A stretch of DNA of 64,000 nucleotides, taken from positions 2,480,001 through 2,544,000 of the forward strand of contig OZ253584.1 in NCBI GenBank assembly GCA_965263165.1, given 5' to 3'. Shown one piece after another: positions 24,395 to 33,345 of this stretch. Position 1 is the stretch's first letter. Every line of letters begins with the position of its first letter. Below the pieces are notes generated by a model that made no database searches, had not been told where the DNA came from, and saw only the letters and a list, made by a program, of their open reading frames with translations. The position numbers were made by a program, and so were the translations under genes. The DNA is from SAR202-VII-2 sp965263165 (GTDB lineage Bacteria > Chloroflexota > Dehalococcoidia > Lucifugimonadales > SAR202-VII-2).

Positions 24395-25351
24395 ATGTTC
24401 CAAAAGCGCGTCGGCGTTGCAGCCATGCGAGGCGATACGAAGGAGATGGTGGCTCGTGTGGAGGCCTTGGAGCGGGCGGGCATCCAGGCGGCCTGGTTGA
24501 CGACCGGGGGCATGCGGCCCGACGGCCTCACAGTGTTGGCGGCTGCGGCGGCCCGGACGGAGTCCATCATGCTGGGCACGGCCATCACGCCCATCTACCC
24601 CAGGCATCCTCTGGTGGCCGTGCAGCAGTCGATTGCCATTGCGAACCTGGCGCCCGGAAGGTTCCGCATCGGACTTGGGCCAAGCCACCAGCCCAGCGTG
24701 GAGTCGGTGTACCACTACGAGTGGGTGAAGCCGCTGTCGCGCCTGCGGGAGTACGTCCAAATCATGCGGACGGCGGTGACGGAGGGGGCGGTGGATTTCT
24801 CCGGGGAGTTCTATCACGCGCACGGGGCGCTGGAGGCCCCGGCGCCGGACATCGGCATCATGATTTCGGCGTTGAGGCCAGGCTCGTATGCGCTGTCAGG
24901 AGAGCTGACCGACGGCGCCATCAGTTGGGTGAGCCCCTACGAGTACCTGCGCGACGAGTCGCTGCCGGCGATGCGGCGGGGCGCGGAGAAGGAGGGCAGG
25001 GAGGCGCCGCCTCTGGTGGCCCACATGCCCGTGGTGGTGCACGAGGACCGGGAGGAAGTCCGCCGGGTCGTGCGCGAGTACCTGGCCCACTATCCAACGC
25101 GGCCCTTCTACGCCCGGATGCTCGCAGAGGCGGGCTTTCCGGAGGCGGAGCAGACGGGGCAGTGGACCGACGCTATGTTGGATGCTCTGGCCGTCTCCGG
25201 CGGCGAGGAGGACGTGGCGTTGCGGGTGAAGGAGATCTTCGATTGGGGCATGGGCGAGGTGATTGCCGATATCATCCCGGTGGGGCAGGACCCCGACGCG
25301 TCGTGGGACAGGACAGTCCGTTTGCTGGCGGAGGTGGGCAAGGGGCTATGA
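24395..25351 (+). CDS. LLM-class (luciferase-like) flavin oxidoreductase
   Basis: 318 residues with the TIM-barrel luciferase-like monooxygenase pattern: a family-like N-terminus (QKRVGVAAM), then LGTAITPIYPRHPL, QQSIAIANLAPGRFRIGLG and a C-terminal GMGEVIADIIPVG. Members use FMN or F420 and oxidise small organic substrates; the substrate here cannot be told. The start at 24395 has AAGGAGG four bases before it; the ATG at 24392 is too close to that site. Stands alone, convergent with herA. Confidence 0.85.
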   Translation: MFQKRVGVAAMRGDTKEMVARVEALERAGIQAAWLTTGGMRPDGLTVLAAAAARTESIMLGTAITPIYPRHPLVAVQQSIAIANLAPGRFRIGLGPSHQPSVESVYHYEWVKPLSRLREYVQIMRTAVTEGAVDFSGEFYHAHGALEAPAPDIGIMISALRPGSYALSGELTDGAISWVSPYEYLRDESLPAMRRGAEKEGREAPPLVAHMPVVVHEDREEVRRVVREYLAHYPTRPFYARMLAEAGFPEAEQTGQWTDAMLDALAVSGGEEDVALRVKEIFDWGMGEVIADIIPVGQDPDASWDRTVRLLAEVGKGL

Positions 25352-25427
25352 GGAGTGGGGGGTGGAGAGCCTGGCTGGTGGGTGGGGGGACGCTGCCTAA
25401 CCTGCCCCCGTAGCGGGGCGCGGGGCG

Positions 25428-27086
25428 TCAGCGCTCTCCGAAGAGGTCGTCGGCGTCCCGGTCCATTTCCTGGGCAAGGTCTCTCTGGTGGCGGAAGCCC
25501 TGGAGCTGAGCGTAGGAATCGGCGGAGCCGTACTCCCTGGTCTGCACCACCAGCGGGAGAGGTAGGGCGTGCCCGAAGATGAGCGCCTGCTGCTTGCTTT
25601 CCAGCCTGGAGAGCACGCGTCGCAGCTCGCGCCCGCCCGAGACGCCGGTCAGGACGGCGTCCACGTCGCGCTCGTTGTCGAGGAGGCAGCATATCTTGGT
25701 CCCGATCTGGCTCATGACCTCGTCGTCGATGCCGCTGGGGCGTTGGTCGACGACGAGGAGAGTCACGTTGTATTTGCGCATCTCCCGCGCAATGTTGCCG
25801 AAGATGGTCTGCTGGGCGATGCCGGGGTTGAGGAAGCGGTGGGCCTCCTCGATGACGATGACGAGGGGCTGGGGCATCTGGCCGGCGCGCCCCATGAACT
25901 CCTCGGTGCGGCGGACGTAGCGTTCGTGGATGCGGCGGGAGAGGAGGTTGGCGACGAGGACGTAGGCGGTGATGTCCCTGCCGTAGCGCCCGAACTCCAA
26001 CACGACGTGCATGCCGCGGTCGAGATATTCCAGGATGCGGCGCATGGCCTCCTCGCCGCCGGTCTCCGACGCGGTGAGGAATTGCATGTGCTCCAGGGTC
26101 CCCAGCTTGCGGCGCAGCGCCCCCAGGGTTCCCTCGTGGGCGTTCAGTTGCGTCGCCAGCTCGGAGAGTCCGTCGCGGGGCATGTCCAGGAAGCCCTTCA
26201 GCCAGTTGCGGCTGAAGTGGCGGGCTATCTGGGGCACGACCTGGGTCTGGATGGGAGTGAGGTTGAGGGTGCCCGCCAGCAGCTCGATGTCCTCCGGCTC
26301 GATCTCGCCGTAGCCTATGCGGACGAGGTGGTCGGGGGAGAGGTTGCGGCGGCGGGCGTTTTCCTCGTCGAGGGAGAACACGGCGACGTTGGACGGGAAG
26401 AGCTGCTTGAGGCCCTTGACGGTGCGGCCGCGTTCGGGGTCGCGCGCTTCCCAGCCGTACTCGCCGTGCATGTCGAAGACGAGGGTGGAAGCAACGTTGC
26501 TCTGTATGAGGCCCACGAGGATGAGGCGGGTGAGGAAGCTCTTGCCGGCGCCGCTCTTGCCGAAGATGCCGTTGCTGCGCTGGGAAAAGGCCTCCAGATC
26601 CAGGCAGACTTTGGTCTCCATGTCCAGCGGCGTGCCGATGTGAAAGTGCTTCTCGTCCTCCTCTCCGAAGACGAGGGCGATGTCCTGCTCGGAGGCGGTG
26701 AACACCCGAGAAAAGTGGGACGGGACGGATTTGGCCGGCTGGGGGCCGTCCAGCATGGAGGAGGCGTCGCCGGTGATGGTGACCTCCGGCCTGACGGACA
26801 TGACGCCGAAGAAGCCGGCGCCCTGCATGACCTGGGCGATGAGGGGGTTGGACAGGTCGGGCGGGGACATCTGCATACGCTGGTCGAGGGATTGCAACGT
26901 TACGTCGGTGACGAGGCCGAAGTAGCGGTACTGAGCACCCTGGATGGTGACGAAGGTCCCCGCCTTGATTGCCTCCACGGAGGTGTCGGGGTCGAGCTTG
27001 ACCTCGACGCCCTGGGAAAGGGCACCGGAGACCACGACGCCGAGGGGGCGGGCCTGGTTGCCATCCCACTGATTGATTTGATTCAT
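25428..27086 (-). CDS. herA: HerA-type hexameric ATPase/helicase
   Basis: 552 residues. An N-terminal HAS-barrel (about 10-110) is followed by a RecA-like motor with Walker A GIFGKSGAGKS (to Ser183) and Walker B LVIVIEEAHRFL (408-419), then an arginine-containing C-terminal part (DQRPSGIDDEVMSQIGTK). HerA is the DNA translocase that partners the NurA nuclease in end resection, or in anti-phage roles in some systems. The ATG at 27086 has AGGAGGG four bases before it. Last gene of the selB-nurA-HAS-herA run. Confidence 0.92.
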   Translation of the reverse strand: MNQINQWDGNQARPLGVVVSGALSQGVEVKLDPDTSVEAIKAGTFVTIQGAQYRYFGLVTDVTLQSLDQRMQMSPPDLSNPLIAQVMQGAGFFGVMSVRPEVTITGDASSMLDGPQPAKSVPSHFSRVFTASEQDIALVFGEEDEKHFHIGTPLDMETKVCLDLEAFSQRSNGIFGKSGAGKSFLTRLILVGLIQSNVASTLVFDMHGEYGWEARDPERGRTVKGLKQLFPSNVAVFSLDEENARRRNLSPDHLVRIGYGEIEPEDIELLAGTLNLTPIQTQVVPQIARHFSRNWLKGFLDMPRDGLSELATQLNAHEGTLGALRRKLGTLEHMQFLTASETGGEEAMRRILEYLDRGMHVVLEFGRYGRDITAYVLVANLLSRRIHERYVRRTEEFMGRAGQMPQPLVIVIEEAHRFLNPGIAQQTIFGNIAREMRKYNVTLLVVDQRPSGIDDEVMSQIGTKICCLLDNERDVDAVLTGVSGGRELRRVLSRLESKQQALIFGHALPLPLVVQTREYGSADSYAQLQGFRHQRDLAQEMDRDADDLFGER

Positions 27087-27170
27087 TGGCCCTCCTGGTT
27101 CACGCGGCCTCCAGCGAACGGCGGCACCCATCCGGCTCTTGGCATCCTGGGCAAGGGCGGCGCATTGAAG

Positions 27171-27752
27171 TCACGCCAATCTCCGGAGGAGACCATTGAG
27201 CCTGATGCCCTGGCCCTGGAGCAACACGACCAACTCCTTGCCGGCGCGCACGAGGAAGGCCTGCGGGTCGTCATGGCAGCGGGCGGCCTCGCGAACGAGG
27301 GCGGCCAGCGCCTCGTCGGAGGAGGAGATGGAGTTCAGGAGCAGCTCCAGGAAGCCCATGTCCCGGGTGACGTCGCGCCCTTCCTGCAGGGAGCACCTGT
27401 GGACGAAGGCGTGGATACGGGGCGGCAGCGGCGGCAGGTAATGCCGAATGACGTCTTCCTCGCGGTGCCCGATGATGACGACGTTGAACTCGGTCTTCAG
27501 CAGGTGCTCGAGCTGGGGGTTGTCCCGGTAGACCGACGCCTCGTCGGGGAGGTGTTCGCCTCTGGCGATGGGGCGCCGGTTGGGGTCGATGCCGCGGGTG
27601 GTGGTGTAGCAAACGGCGCCGTAGACCGGCGAGTCGCTGCCGGCGCGGACGAGGGCGCCGAGGGGGGGCGCTTCATAGAGGCGGTACGCCTGAGCGGTGA
27701 ACGCATCCGTGGACGCCTCGATGACTTCGCCGACGCGGAGGTCCATGTTCAT
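27171..27752 (-). CDS. HerA/NurA-associated HAS-barrel-like protein
   Basis: 193 residues, no catalytic motif. The first 65 residues (DLRVGEVIEASTDAFTAQAY, then AVCYTTTRGIDPNRRP) resemble the HAS-barrel that caps HerA ATPases. The remainder is helical (HLLKTEFNVVIIGH; FLELLLNSISSSDEALAAL). Its ATG overlaps the nurA stop (ATGA), and herA starts 84 bases after it, so it should be made in step with both. It is probably a third subunit or adaptor; this is inference. Confidence 0.65.
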   Translation of the reverse strand: MNMDLRVGEVIEASTDAFTAQAYRLYEAPPLGALVRAGSDSPVYGAVCYTTTRGIDPNRRPIARGEHLPDEASVYRDNPQLEHLLKTEFNVVIIGHREEDVIRHYLPPLPPRIHAFVHRCSLQEGRDVTRDMGFLELLLNSISSSDEALAALVREAARCHDDPQAFLVRAGKELVVLLQGQGIRLNGLLRRLA

Positions 27753-28954
27753 AGCCACTTGAGCCTCTTCGATATGTCCTTCTCCGACGTTGAGGGCGCA
27801 AGCCCCCGCCGTTGGAGCGACTCCTCCACCAACCGGGCAAACTCCTGCCGGTCGCGGCCCGTGACCACGGCCTGCTCGTGGGCCTCGGAGAGGGCGGCGG
27901 GGTAGCCAAGGCCCCGTCTGCTCTGGTCGACCACGAGGGCGTGGGTGAGCGAGAGGAGGTCTTCTTCTTGGGCGACCCAGGCGGGGACTTCTACGCGGCC
28001 GATCTCGTTGCCAACGTTGACGTAGAAGAAGCGCGCCTCGTGCTCCCCGTACCAGTCCTGCACGACCGAGGACTGGCTGGAAAAGACGCCGGAGCGCTCG
28101 CCCTCAGCGAGGTGGCGCGCTAGGACGTCCCTGTCGCGCAGGCCGTCGACGGGATCGCAGGGGCGGTCGCCCGGGCGGATGGCGCGGCAATGGGCGTCGC
28201 AGTCGGGGGGGTCATAGGGACAGAGGGAGACCCGCAGGGCATTGACGACCTCGGCGCTGTTGGGAAGGCTGATGTAGCCGGCGACGGCCAGGGGCCTTCT
28301 TTCGGCCAGCGACCGGAGCTGGGCCAGGGCGGGCAGGAACTGCTCCTGCAACAGCTTGCGTTTGACGTAGTCGGGAAAGGTTTGCCCAAGGAGGCTCAGG
28401 AGGATCAGCGAGCCATCCACGAGGGCTAGGGCGGGTATGTCGTCCGGCAGGCGCTCGGCGAGGGCGGCGAGGGCCTGGAGCTCCTGGATGCCCCGCATGA
28501 GCCCGAGCAACTGCCCTTCGATGAGCTGGGGGCGCAAGCGGTCGAGGGGGTCGGTGACGGCCATGTCCTCAGGGTCGGCGTAGAGGCGGGGGTGGCTCTC
28601 CAGCCGGGCGCCGGGGGCCGAGCCGTAGCGGAGCTCCACGCCGCCGATGTTTATCAGGAAGTAGCGGGCGGCGGCGTGGCGGCTGACGTCGATGTGCGAG
28701 CCGTCGGCAGCGAGGACGGCGAAATCCGGCGGCAGGGCCGGGCAGGGGACCTGCAACGACAGCGGGCCGGTGATGCCCGGCACGAGGAACGTCGTCTTGG
28801 CCCGGCGCCGTTTGTTCTCCAGGGCGATGAAATCCGATTGGCGCAGCTCTTGGATGGCGCGGTCAAGCTGTTGGCCCCGTTGGGGGGCGCGGGCCACAAC
28901 CTGATCGGCCATGGCCTCGACTTGGGAGGCGACCTTGAGGAAGTCGAGGGCCAC
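27749..28954 (-). CDS. nurA: NurA-domain 5'-3' nuclease
   Basis: 401 residues with the NurA domain: catalytic Asp84 in LAADGSHIDVSRH, Asp180 in LALVDGSLILL, and further acidic and His residues toward the C-terminus (VDQSRRGLGYP). NurA degrades 5' strands during double-strand-break resection with HerA. The GTG start lies two bases after the selB stop. The end is coupled to the HAS-like gene. Residues 245-265 contain four Cys/His (LCPYDPPDCDAHC), an insertion that could bind metal. Confidence 0.88.
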   Translation of the reverse strand: MALDFLKVASQVEAMADQVVARAPQRGQQLDRAIQELRQSDFIALENKRRRAKTTFLVPGITGPLSLQVPCPALPPDFAVLAADGSHIDVSRHAAARYFLINIGGVELRYGSAPGARLESHPRLYADPEDMAVTDPLDRLRPQLIEGQLLGLMRGIQELQALAALAERLPDDIPALALVDGSLILLSLLGQTFPDYVKRKLLQEQFLPALAQLRSLAERRPLAVAGYISLPNSAEVVNALRVSLCPYDPPDCDAHCRAIRPGDRPCDPVDGLRDRDVLARHLAEGERSGVFSSQSSVVQDWYGEHEARFFYVNVGNEIGRVEVPAWVAQEEDLLSLTHALVVDQSRRGLGYPAALSEAHEQAVVTGRDRQEFARLVEESLQRRGLAPSTSEKDISKRLKWL

Positions 28955-28956
28955 GG

Positions 28957-30810
28957 CTATCTCAAGACCCGTTCGTCGCCGTTGCGGCGGGTGATTCGCT
29001 GCTCGTCGAGATATTCCAGCAGGGCGAGGACGTATTTGCGGCTGGCGCCGAGGAGGTCGCGCGCCTGGGCCACCGTGATGCTGCCCTGCTCTCTGGTCCG
29101 CCCGACCACGAGGTTGACCATTTCATGGAAGGCGGCGGCGTCAAAGGCGACCTGGTCCGACGCGCGGACTATTGCACCCTCGTCCACGAGGACGTTGAGG
29201 AGGTCGGCGTCCAGGGCCGTTTGGGGCGCCGGAGCAAAGGGGGCGGCCTGGAGCTCTTTGACGAACCGTTCCATGCGTTGGCGGTCCTCCGGGTTGACCC
29301 GGACCTGATGGGAGGCCAGCTTCACCAGGGCGCCGTCTTCGGCCAGTTGGCCCTCGGCGCCAAGGAGGGCCAGGGCTTGGGCAAACGTGGCGGAGGTGAG
29401 GGCGAGGCGGCTGCGGAGCTCCTCCTTGGGCAGGCCCCTGCGGACGGGGTGCTCCCGGTGAAACTCGGCGAGGGCGCTAGCGGCCTTGGCTGCGAGGGAC
29501 TGCCAGCCCGGGGAGGTGTAGTAGACGGCGTTGGGGGGGGTGCCGAGGGCAACCACCGAGCCGTCGTTCACAAGGCCGTCGATCTCGCGCTGGGCCTCTT
29601 CGAGGGAGAGGTTGGCGCCGGGCGCCAGGGATTTGAGGCCGCTGGGCTGGCTGGTTTCTAGGGCCTGGAGCACGAGGTCGCGCGGGGTCCCGTTGGCGAG
29701 GATCTCGAGGCGGCGGAGGGTGGGGGGATGGAAGCGCCGGCGGCGCTTGGCGTGCGGCTCGGTCACGGTCCCGCCGCCGAGCGTGGCGTCTGCGGAGCGG
29801 ATGACGAAGAAGTCGCCCCGCAGAACGGGGGTGGGGTGCTCTAGCTTGATCTGAGCCCAGGTTTCCTCGCCGGGTTCAACGGTGTCCCGCTCCAGAAGGC
29901 GCACGCGGGCGGGGCTCTCGCTACTGCCGGTGTGGAACGTAACGCCGACGTTGTGGCGCAGGCCGTGAGGGGCCTTGGGAATGAGCCTGAGCCGGACATC
30001 GATGGCGGTTGAGGGTTTGAGGTGGCGGGGGAGCGCCAGGACGTCGCCGCGTTCGAGGTCGTCGTGGGAGAGGCCGGAGAGGTTGACGGCGGCGCGGTTG
30101 CCGGGCTGGATGGCGTCAACCTTCTTCTTGTGGGTCTGGATGCCTCTGATGCGCCCGGTGAGACCCTTGGGGGCCACCTCGACCTCCTGGCCTACGGAGA
30201 GGGAGCCGTCGATCAGGGTTCCGGTGACGACGGCGCCAAAGCCGGTCATGGTAAAGGAGCGGTCCACCGGCAGGCGGGGCCTGCCCCTGTCGGCCCGCAC
30301 CGGGGTTTCATCCAGAAGCTCGTCCAGGTTTTTGAGCAGATCGGGGATGCCCTCTCCGGTCACTGCCGACGCGGCGAGGATGGGAATGCCCTGCAGGGCG
30401 GTGCCGCGCAGAACGTCGGCGACTTCTTCGATAACGAGGTCGCGGATCTCGTCGTCGACGAGGTCCCGCTTGGTGACGACGGCCAACCCGCGTCGCACCT
30501 GGAGGAGGTCGAGGATGGCCAGGTGTTCCCTGGTTTGGGGCATGACCGACTCGTCGGCGGCGATGACGAGGAGGGCGAGGTCTATGCCGCCAACGCCGGC
30601 GAGCATGTTCTTGATGAACCGCTCATGGCCGGGGACATCGACAAGGCTGATCTCGCGGCCGGATGGAAGCTCGAGCCAAGCGAAGCCGAGGTCTATGGTG
30701 AGGCCGCGCTGCTTCTCTTCCTGAAGGCGGTCGGGGTCCATCCCGGTGAGGGCCTTGACGAGCGTGGATTTTCCGTGGTCGACGTGGCCTGCGGTTCCAA
30801 CGACGTACAT
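28957..30810 (-). CDS. selB: Selenocysteine-specific elongation factor
   Basis: 617 residues. GTPase domain with GTAGHVDHGKST, DVPGHERF and TKRD (G1, G3, G4), then EF-Tu-like domains 2 and 3 and a specific domain (FTMTGFGAVVTGTL), then C-terminal winged helices (about 430-617) that read the SECIS hairpin. SelB delivers Sec-tRNA to in-frame UGA codons, so the organism very likely decodes selenocysteine. It begins MYVVGTAGHVDHGKST, the normal SelB start. Followed after two bases by nurA. selA, selC and selD are not in the window, but a probable client gene lies at 33346-33783. Confidence 0.95.
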   Translation of the reverse strand: MYVVGTAGHVDHGKSTLVKALTGMDPDRLQEEKQRGLTIDLGFAWLELPSGREISLVDVPGHERFIKNMLAGVGGIDLALLVIAADESVMPQTREHLAILDLLQVRRGLAVVTKRDLVDDEIRDLVIEEVADVLRGTALQGIPILAASAVTGEGIPDLLKNLDELLDETPVRADRGRPRLPVDRSFTMTGFGAVVTGTLIDGSLSVGQEVEVAPKGLTGRIRGIQTHKKKVDAIQPGNRAAVNLSGLSHDDLERGDVLALPRHLKPSTAIDVRLRLIPKAPHGLRHNVGVTFHTGSSESPARVRLLERDTVEPGEETWAQIKLEHPTPVLRGDFFVIRSADATLGGGTVTEPHAKRRRRFHPPTLRRLEILANGTPRDLVLQALETSQPSGLKSLAPGANLSLEEAQREIDGLVNDGSVVALGTPPNAVYYTSPGWQSLAAKAASALAEFHREHPVRRGLPKEELRSRLALTSATFAQALALLGAEGQLAEDGALVKLASHQVRVNPEDRQRMERFVKELQAAPFAPAPQTALDADLLNVLVDEGAIVRASDQVAFDAAAFHEMVNLVVGRTREQGSITVAQARDLLGASRKYVLALLEYLDEQRITRRNGDERVLR

Positions 30811-30976
30811 GGGCGCGCTTGTGGGAGTGTTGGGTATGTCCGGCTCAGGATAGCACACCCAAGGAGCAGCCGATGCCGGGCAACGAGAATCGAAAACACT
30901 GGCTTCACGTTCCTTCTTTGCTACAATGGCCTGGCCGCTTCCCCCGACCGAGGGCCGGAAGGCAAAGGAATTGACC

Positions 30977-32215
30977 ATGCTGAGCGCTGAGGAAAACAAG
31001 CTGCTGACGGAGGTGGGGCCGGGAACCCCAATGGGTGGCCTCATGCGCCGCTACTGGTTCCCCGTTACCGCCTACGGCGAGATTCTGAACAGGGAGTCCC
31101 GAACACTGCCCGTGCGCCTGCTGGGGGAGGATTTCGTCCTGTTCCAGGAGCCTTCCGGCAAACTGGGGCTTCTCGGCCGGTACTGCACCCACCGCGGCAT
31201 GGACTTGGTGCGAGGGTTCGTGGAGGAGGGCGGCATACGCTGCATCATCGACGGCTGGAAGTTCACGGCGGAGGGCCGGTGTGTGGACCGGCCGTTGGAG
31301 AACGACGCCGGGCCGCCCAGCCGCGAATTCGACAACACGGGCCACCCGGTGCAGGAGTTCGGCGGGCTTGTGTGGGGCTACATTGGCCCTGAGCCCGCGC
31401 CGCTTCTGCCTCGCTGGCGCCCACTGCTTGGGACCAACGACGTGCGGGACATCGGGATTACGGACATCCCGTGCAACTGGCTGCAACTGATGGAGAACTC
31501 CATGGACCCCACCCACGTGGAGTGGCTTCACGGGTACTTCGGCAGCCAGGTGAAGGACGACCGCTACAAGCCGCGAAAGCATCAGCGGATTGGGTTCGAT
31601 CCGTTCAGGCACGGCATTATCAAGCGCCGTCTGCTGGATGGGCAGACGGAGGACGACGACGAGTGGAGAACGGGGCACCCTGTGCTGTTTCCCAACACGC
31701 TCTACATTGGGGACCAGATCAAGGAGGGGCTGCAAATCCGGGTTCCTGTGGACGACGTCCATACGCGCCACTACTGGTACAGCATCTTCAAGCCTGCCCC
31801 GGGGGCCGCGGCTCCGAAGCAGGACGTGACGCCGCACCGCCACGTGCCGATCTATGACGAGGACGGGAAATTCATCACCACGCATACGACCAGCCAGGAC
31901 TACATGGTGGCGTTGCTTCAGGGGCCGATCGTGGACCGGACGATGGAGAATCTGGGGGAATCGGACAGGGGCATCATCATGTACCGCCGGTTGCTCAAGG
32001 AGCAGATGGCCGTCGCCGAAGACGGCGGCGATCCAATGAACGTCATCCGCGACGCCGTCGACAATGAATCCCTGGACGTTCAGGTTGAGACGGTGTTCTG
32101 GGGCCAGTGGGACCGCATTCTGCGCAGTCCGTTCTCGGAGCCGGGCGAGAGCCCCGGCATGGCGGAGATCAAGGCAGTGCTGGAGACGTGGCGGGACTTT
32201 TCGCCGGGCGGGTAG
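30977..32215 (+). CDS. Rieske-type aromatic ring-hydroxylating oxygenase, altered cluster ligand
   Basis: 412 residues, like the large (alpha) subunit of Rieske non-heme iron oxygenases. The Rieske site reads C70-x-H72 ... C89-I-I-D92-GW, so the second His of the usual CPYHGW is Asp. The mononuclear iron site is intact: ENSMDPTHVEWLHG with His180 and His185, and bridging Asp177. The ATG has AAGGA before it and a TACAAT-like -10 at 30922. No ferredoxin or reductase gene is adjacent. With a catabolic crotonase next door, a ring- or terpenoid-degrading role is plausible. The Asp could be natural ligand variation or impaired function. Confidence 0.85.
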   Translation: MLSAEENKLLTEVGPGTPMGGLMRRYWFPVTAYGEILNRESRTLPVRLLGEDFVLFQEPSGKLGLLGRYCTHRGMDLVRGFVEEGGIRCIIDGWKFTAEGRCVDRPLENDAGPPSREFDNTGHPVQEFGGLVWGYIGPEPAPLLPRWRPLLGTNDVRDIGITDIPCNWLQLMENSMDPTHVEWLHGYFGSQVKDDRYKPRKHQRIGFDPFRHGIIKRRLLDGQTEDDDEWRTGHPVLFPNTLYIGDQIKEGLQIRVPVDDVHTRHYWYSIFKPAPGAAAPKQDVTPHRHVPIYDEDGKFITTHTTSQDYMVALLQGPIVDRTMENLGESDRGIIMYRRLLKEQMAVAEDGGDPMNVIRDAVDNESLDVQVETVFWGQWDRILRSPFSEPGESPGMAEIKAVLETWRDFSPGG

Positions 32216-32232
32216 GGCCTGCCGGGATTGCC

Positions 32233-32994
32233 CTAGCCTGACTCTTCCTGCCTGCCCAGCATGGCCAGCCCTTCCACGGCCAGCCCGTAGCCGAGCATGT
32301 CCTGGAGCAGTCGCTTCAGGTGGAGCGTCAGCACCACGCGGCTATAGCGCAGAGCCAACGTTGATTGCTGCGAAAGCTGTTGGGCCAGCTCCCAAGCCCG
32401 CGCCATCAAACGGTCCTTGGGCAGCACCTCGCTGACGACGCCGAGGGCAAGGGCCTCTTGGGCCGACAGCTTTTGGCCCGTGAGCAGGAAATACCTGCCC
32501 CGGTTGGGGCCCAGCAGGAGCGGCCAAACGACGTGGACGCCGTCGCCGGGGACGGTTCCCCTGGGAAAGTGCGGCGCGTCCTGGAACTCGGCGCTCTCCG
32601 CTGCGAGGACGATGTCGCTGAGCAGGGGGATCTCGGCGTGGACGAGGGCGGGGCCGTTCACGGCGGCGATGATGGGGACCTCGATCTCAAGAAGGTTCAT
32701 GAGCAAGCGCTTGCCCTCCCAGTAGGTCTTGTCCCACGTCTGCGGCGACCTCCGCCCGCCGCGCAGTGCCATCTGGGCGCAATAGTCGTCGCCGGCGCCG
32801 GTCATGATGATGACGCGGTTCTCAGGGTCGCTGGCGATGTCGGCGAAGGCGTAGCCGAACTCCATGTGCGGCGAGGGGTCGCCGCCCCAGACCAGGCTGC
32901 CGCCATCGGTATGGAAGGTAAGCTGGAGGATGCCTTCGCGCCGCTCCATGTGGATGGTCGTGTACTTGTCGGCGTATTCCTCGAGATGGGCCAT
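32233..32994 (-). CDS. Crotonase-family enzyme resembling 6-oxocamphor hydrolase
   Basis: 253 residues of the enoyl-CoA hydratase/isomerase superfamily. The oxyanion-hole segment is AAVNGPALVHAEIPLLSDI. The usual catalytic Glu pair is not seen. Instead His119, His142 and Asp151 (FQDAPHFPRGTVPGDG) have the same spacing (23 and 9 residues) as His122, His145 and Asp154 recalled for 6-oxocamphor hydrolase, which cleaves a beta-diketone C-C bond without CoA. That function is therefore preferred over enoyl-CoA hydration. AGGAAGG precedes the ATG. Convergent with the Rieske gene. Confidence 0.75.
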   Translation of the reverse strand: MAHLEEYADKYTTIHMERREGILQLTFHTDGGSLVWGGDPSPHMEFGYAFADIASDPENRVIIMTGAGDDYCAQMALRGGRRSPQTWDKTYWEGKRLLMNLLEIEVPIIAAVNGPALVHAEIPLLSDIVLAAESAEFQDAPHFPRGTVPGDGVHVVWPLLLGPNRGRYFLLTGQKLSAQEALALGVVSEVLPKDRLMARAWELAQQLSQQSTLALRYSRVVLTLHLKRLLQDMLGYGLAVEGLAMLGRQEESG

Positions 32995-33052
32995 GGTTCA
33001 CCTTCCTGTCGGGATGAAAGAGGCGGGGCCTCGGCTGCGACTCCCATTCTAG

Positions 33053-33345
33053 GGCCTGTTCAACCTAATGCACCGAAGTGCGTTGTCGATAGAGGATCGT
33101 ACAACGACATATATGCCTCCACCGTCAAGGAAGGAGCTGTCGTCTCGCCGAGCGGGGTGCAGGGGGTACAGCGAGTCCCCCCTGTTCTGGAAAACGTCGG
33201 AGGGCGGTCTAGGTGGGACAACGGCGCCCGCCACCAAAAGCCCCCTCCCTCTTGTCCCTGTCCCGGCGCTCAGGGGGCAGCCTAAGAAGAGGCCACCATC
33301 CTTCCGGCCAAGGCCGGTAACCCAGCCCGTTGGTGTGAACAGCCC
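33053..33345. mobile_element. MITE B, copy 1 (293 bp, CTAG target duplication)
   Basis: Bounded by CTAG at 33049-33052 and 33346-33349. Terminal inverted repeats are GGCCTGTTCAAC (left) and the complement of TGTGAACAGCCC (right). It carries no gene. Its right-hand CTAG supplies the TAG stop of the peroxiredoxin gene. Its termini resemble those of the IS1182-type element at 42267, and a longer copy lies at 43996-44348. Confidence 0.75.

Noticed and set aside
25569..27905. A 778-codon open frame on the plus strand opposite herA
   Set aside because: It mirrors the high-GC third positions of herA and nurA, has low-complexity composition, and the minus-strand genes carry clear motifs.
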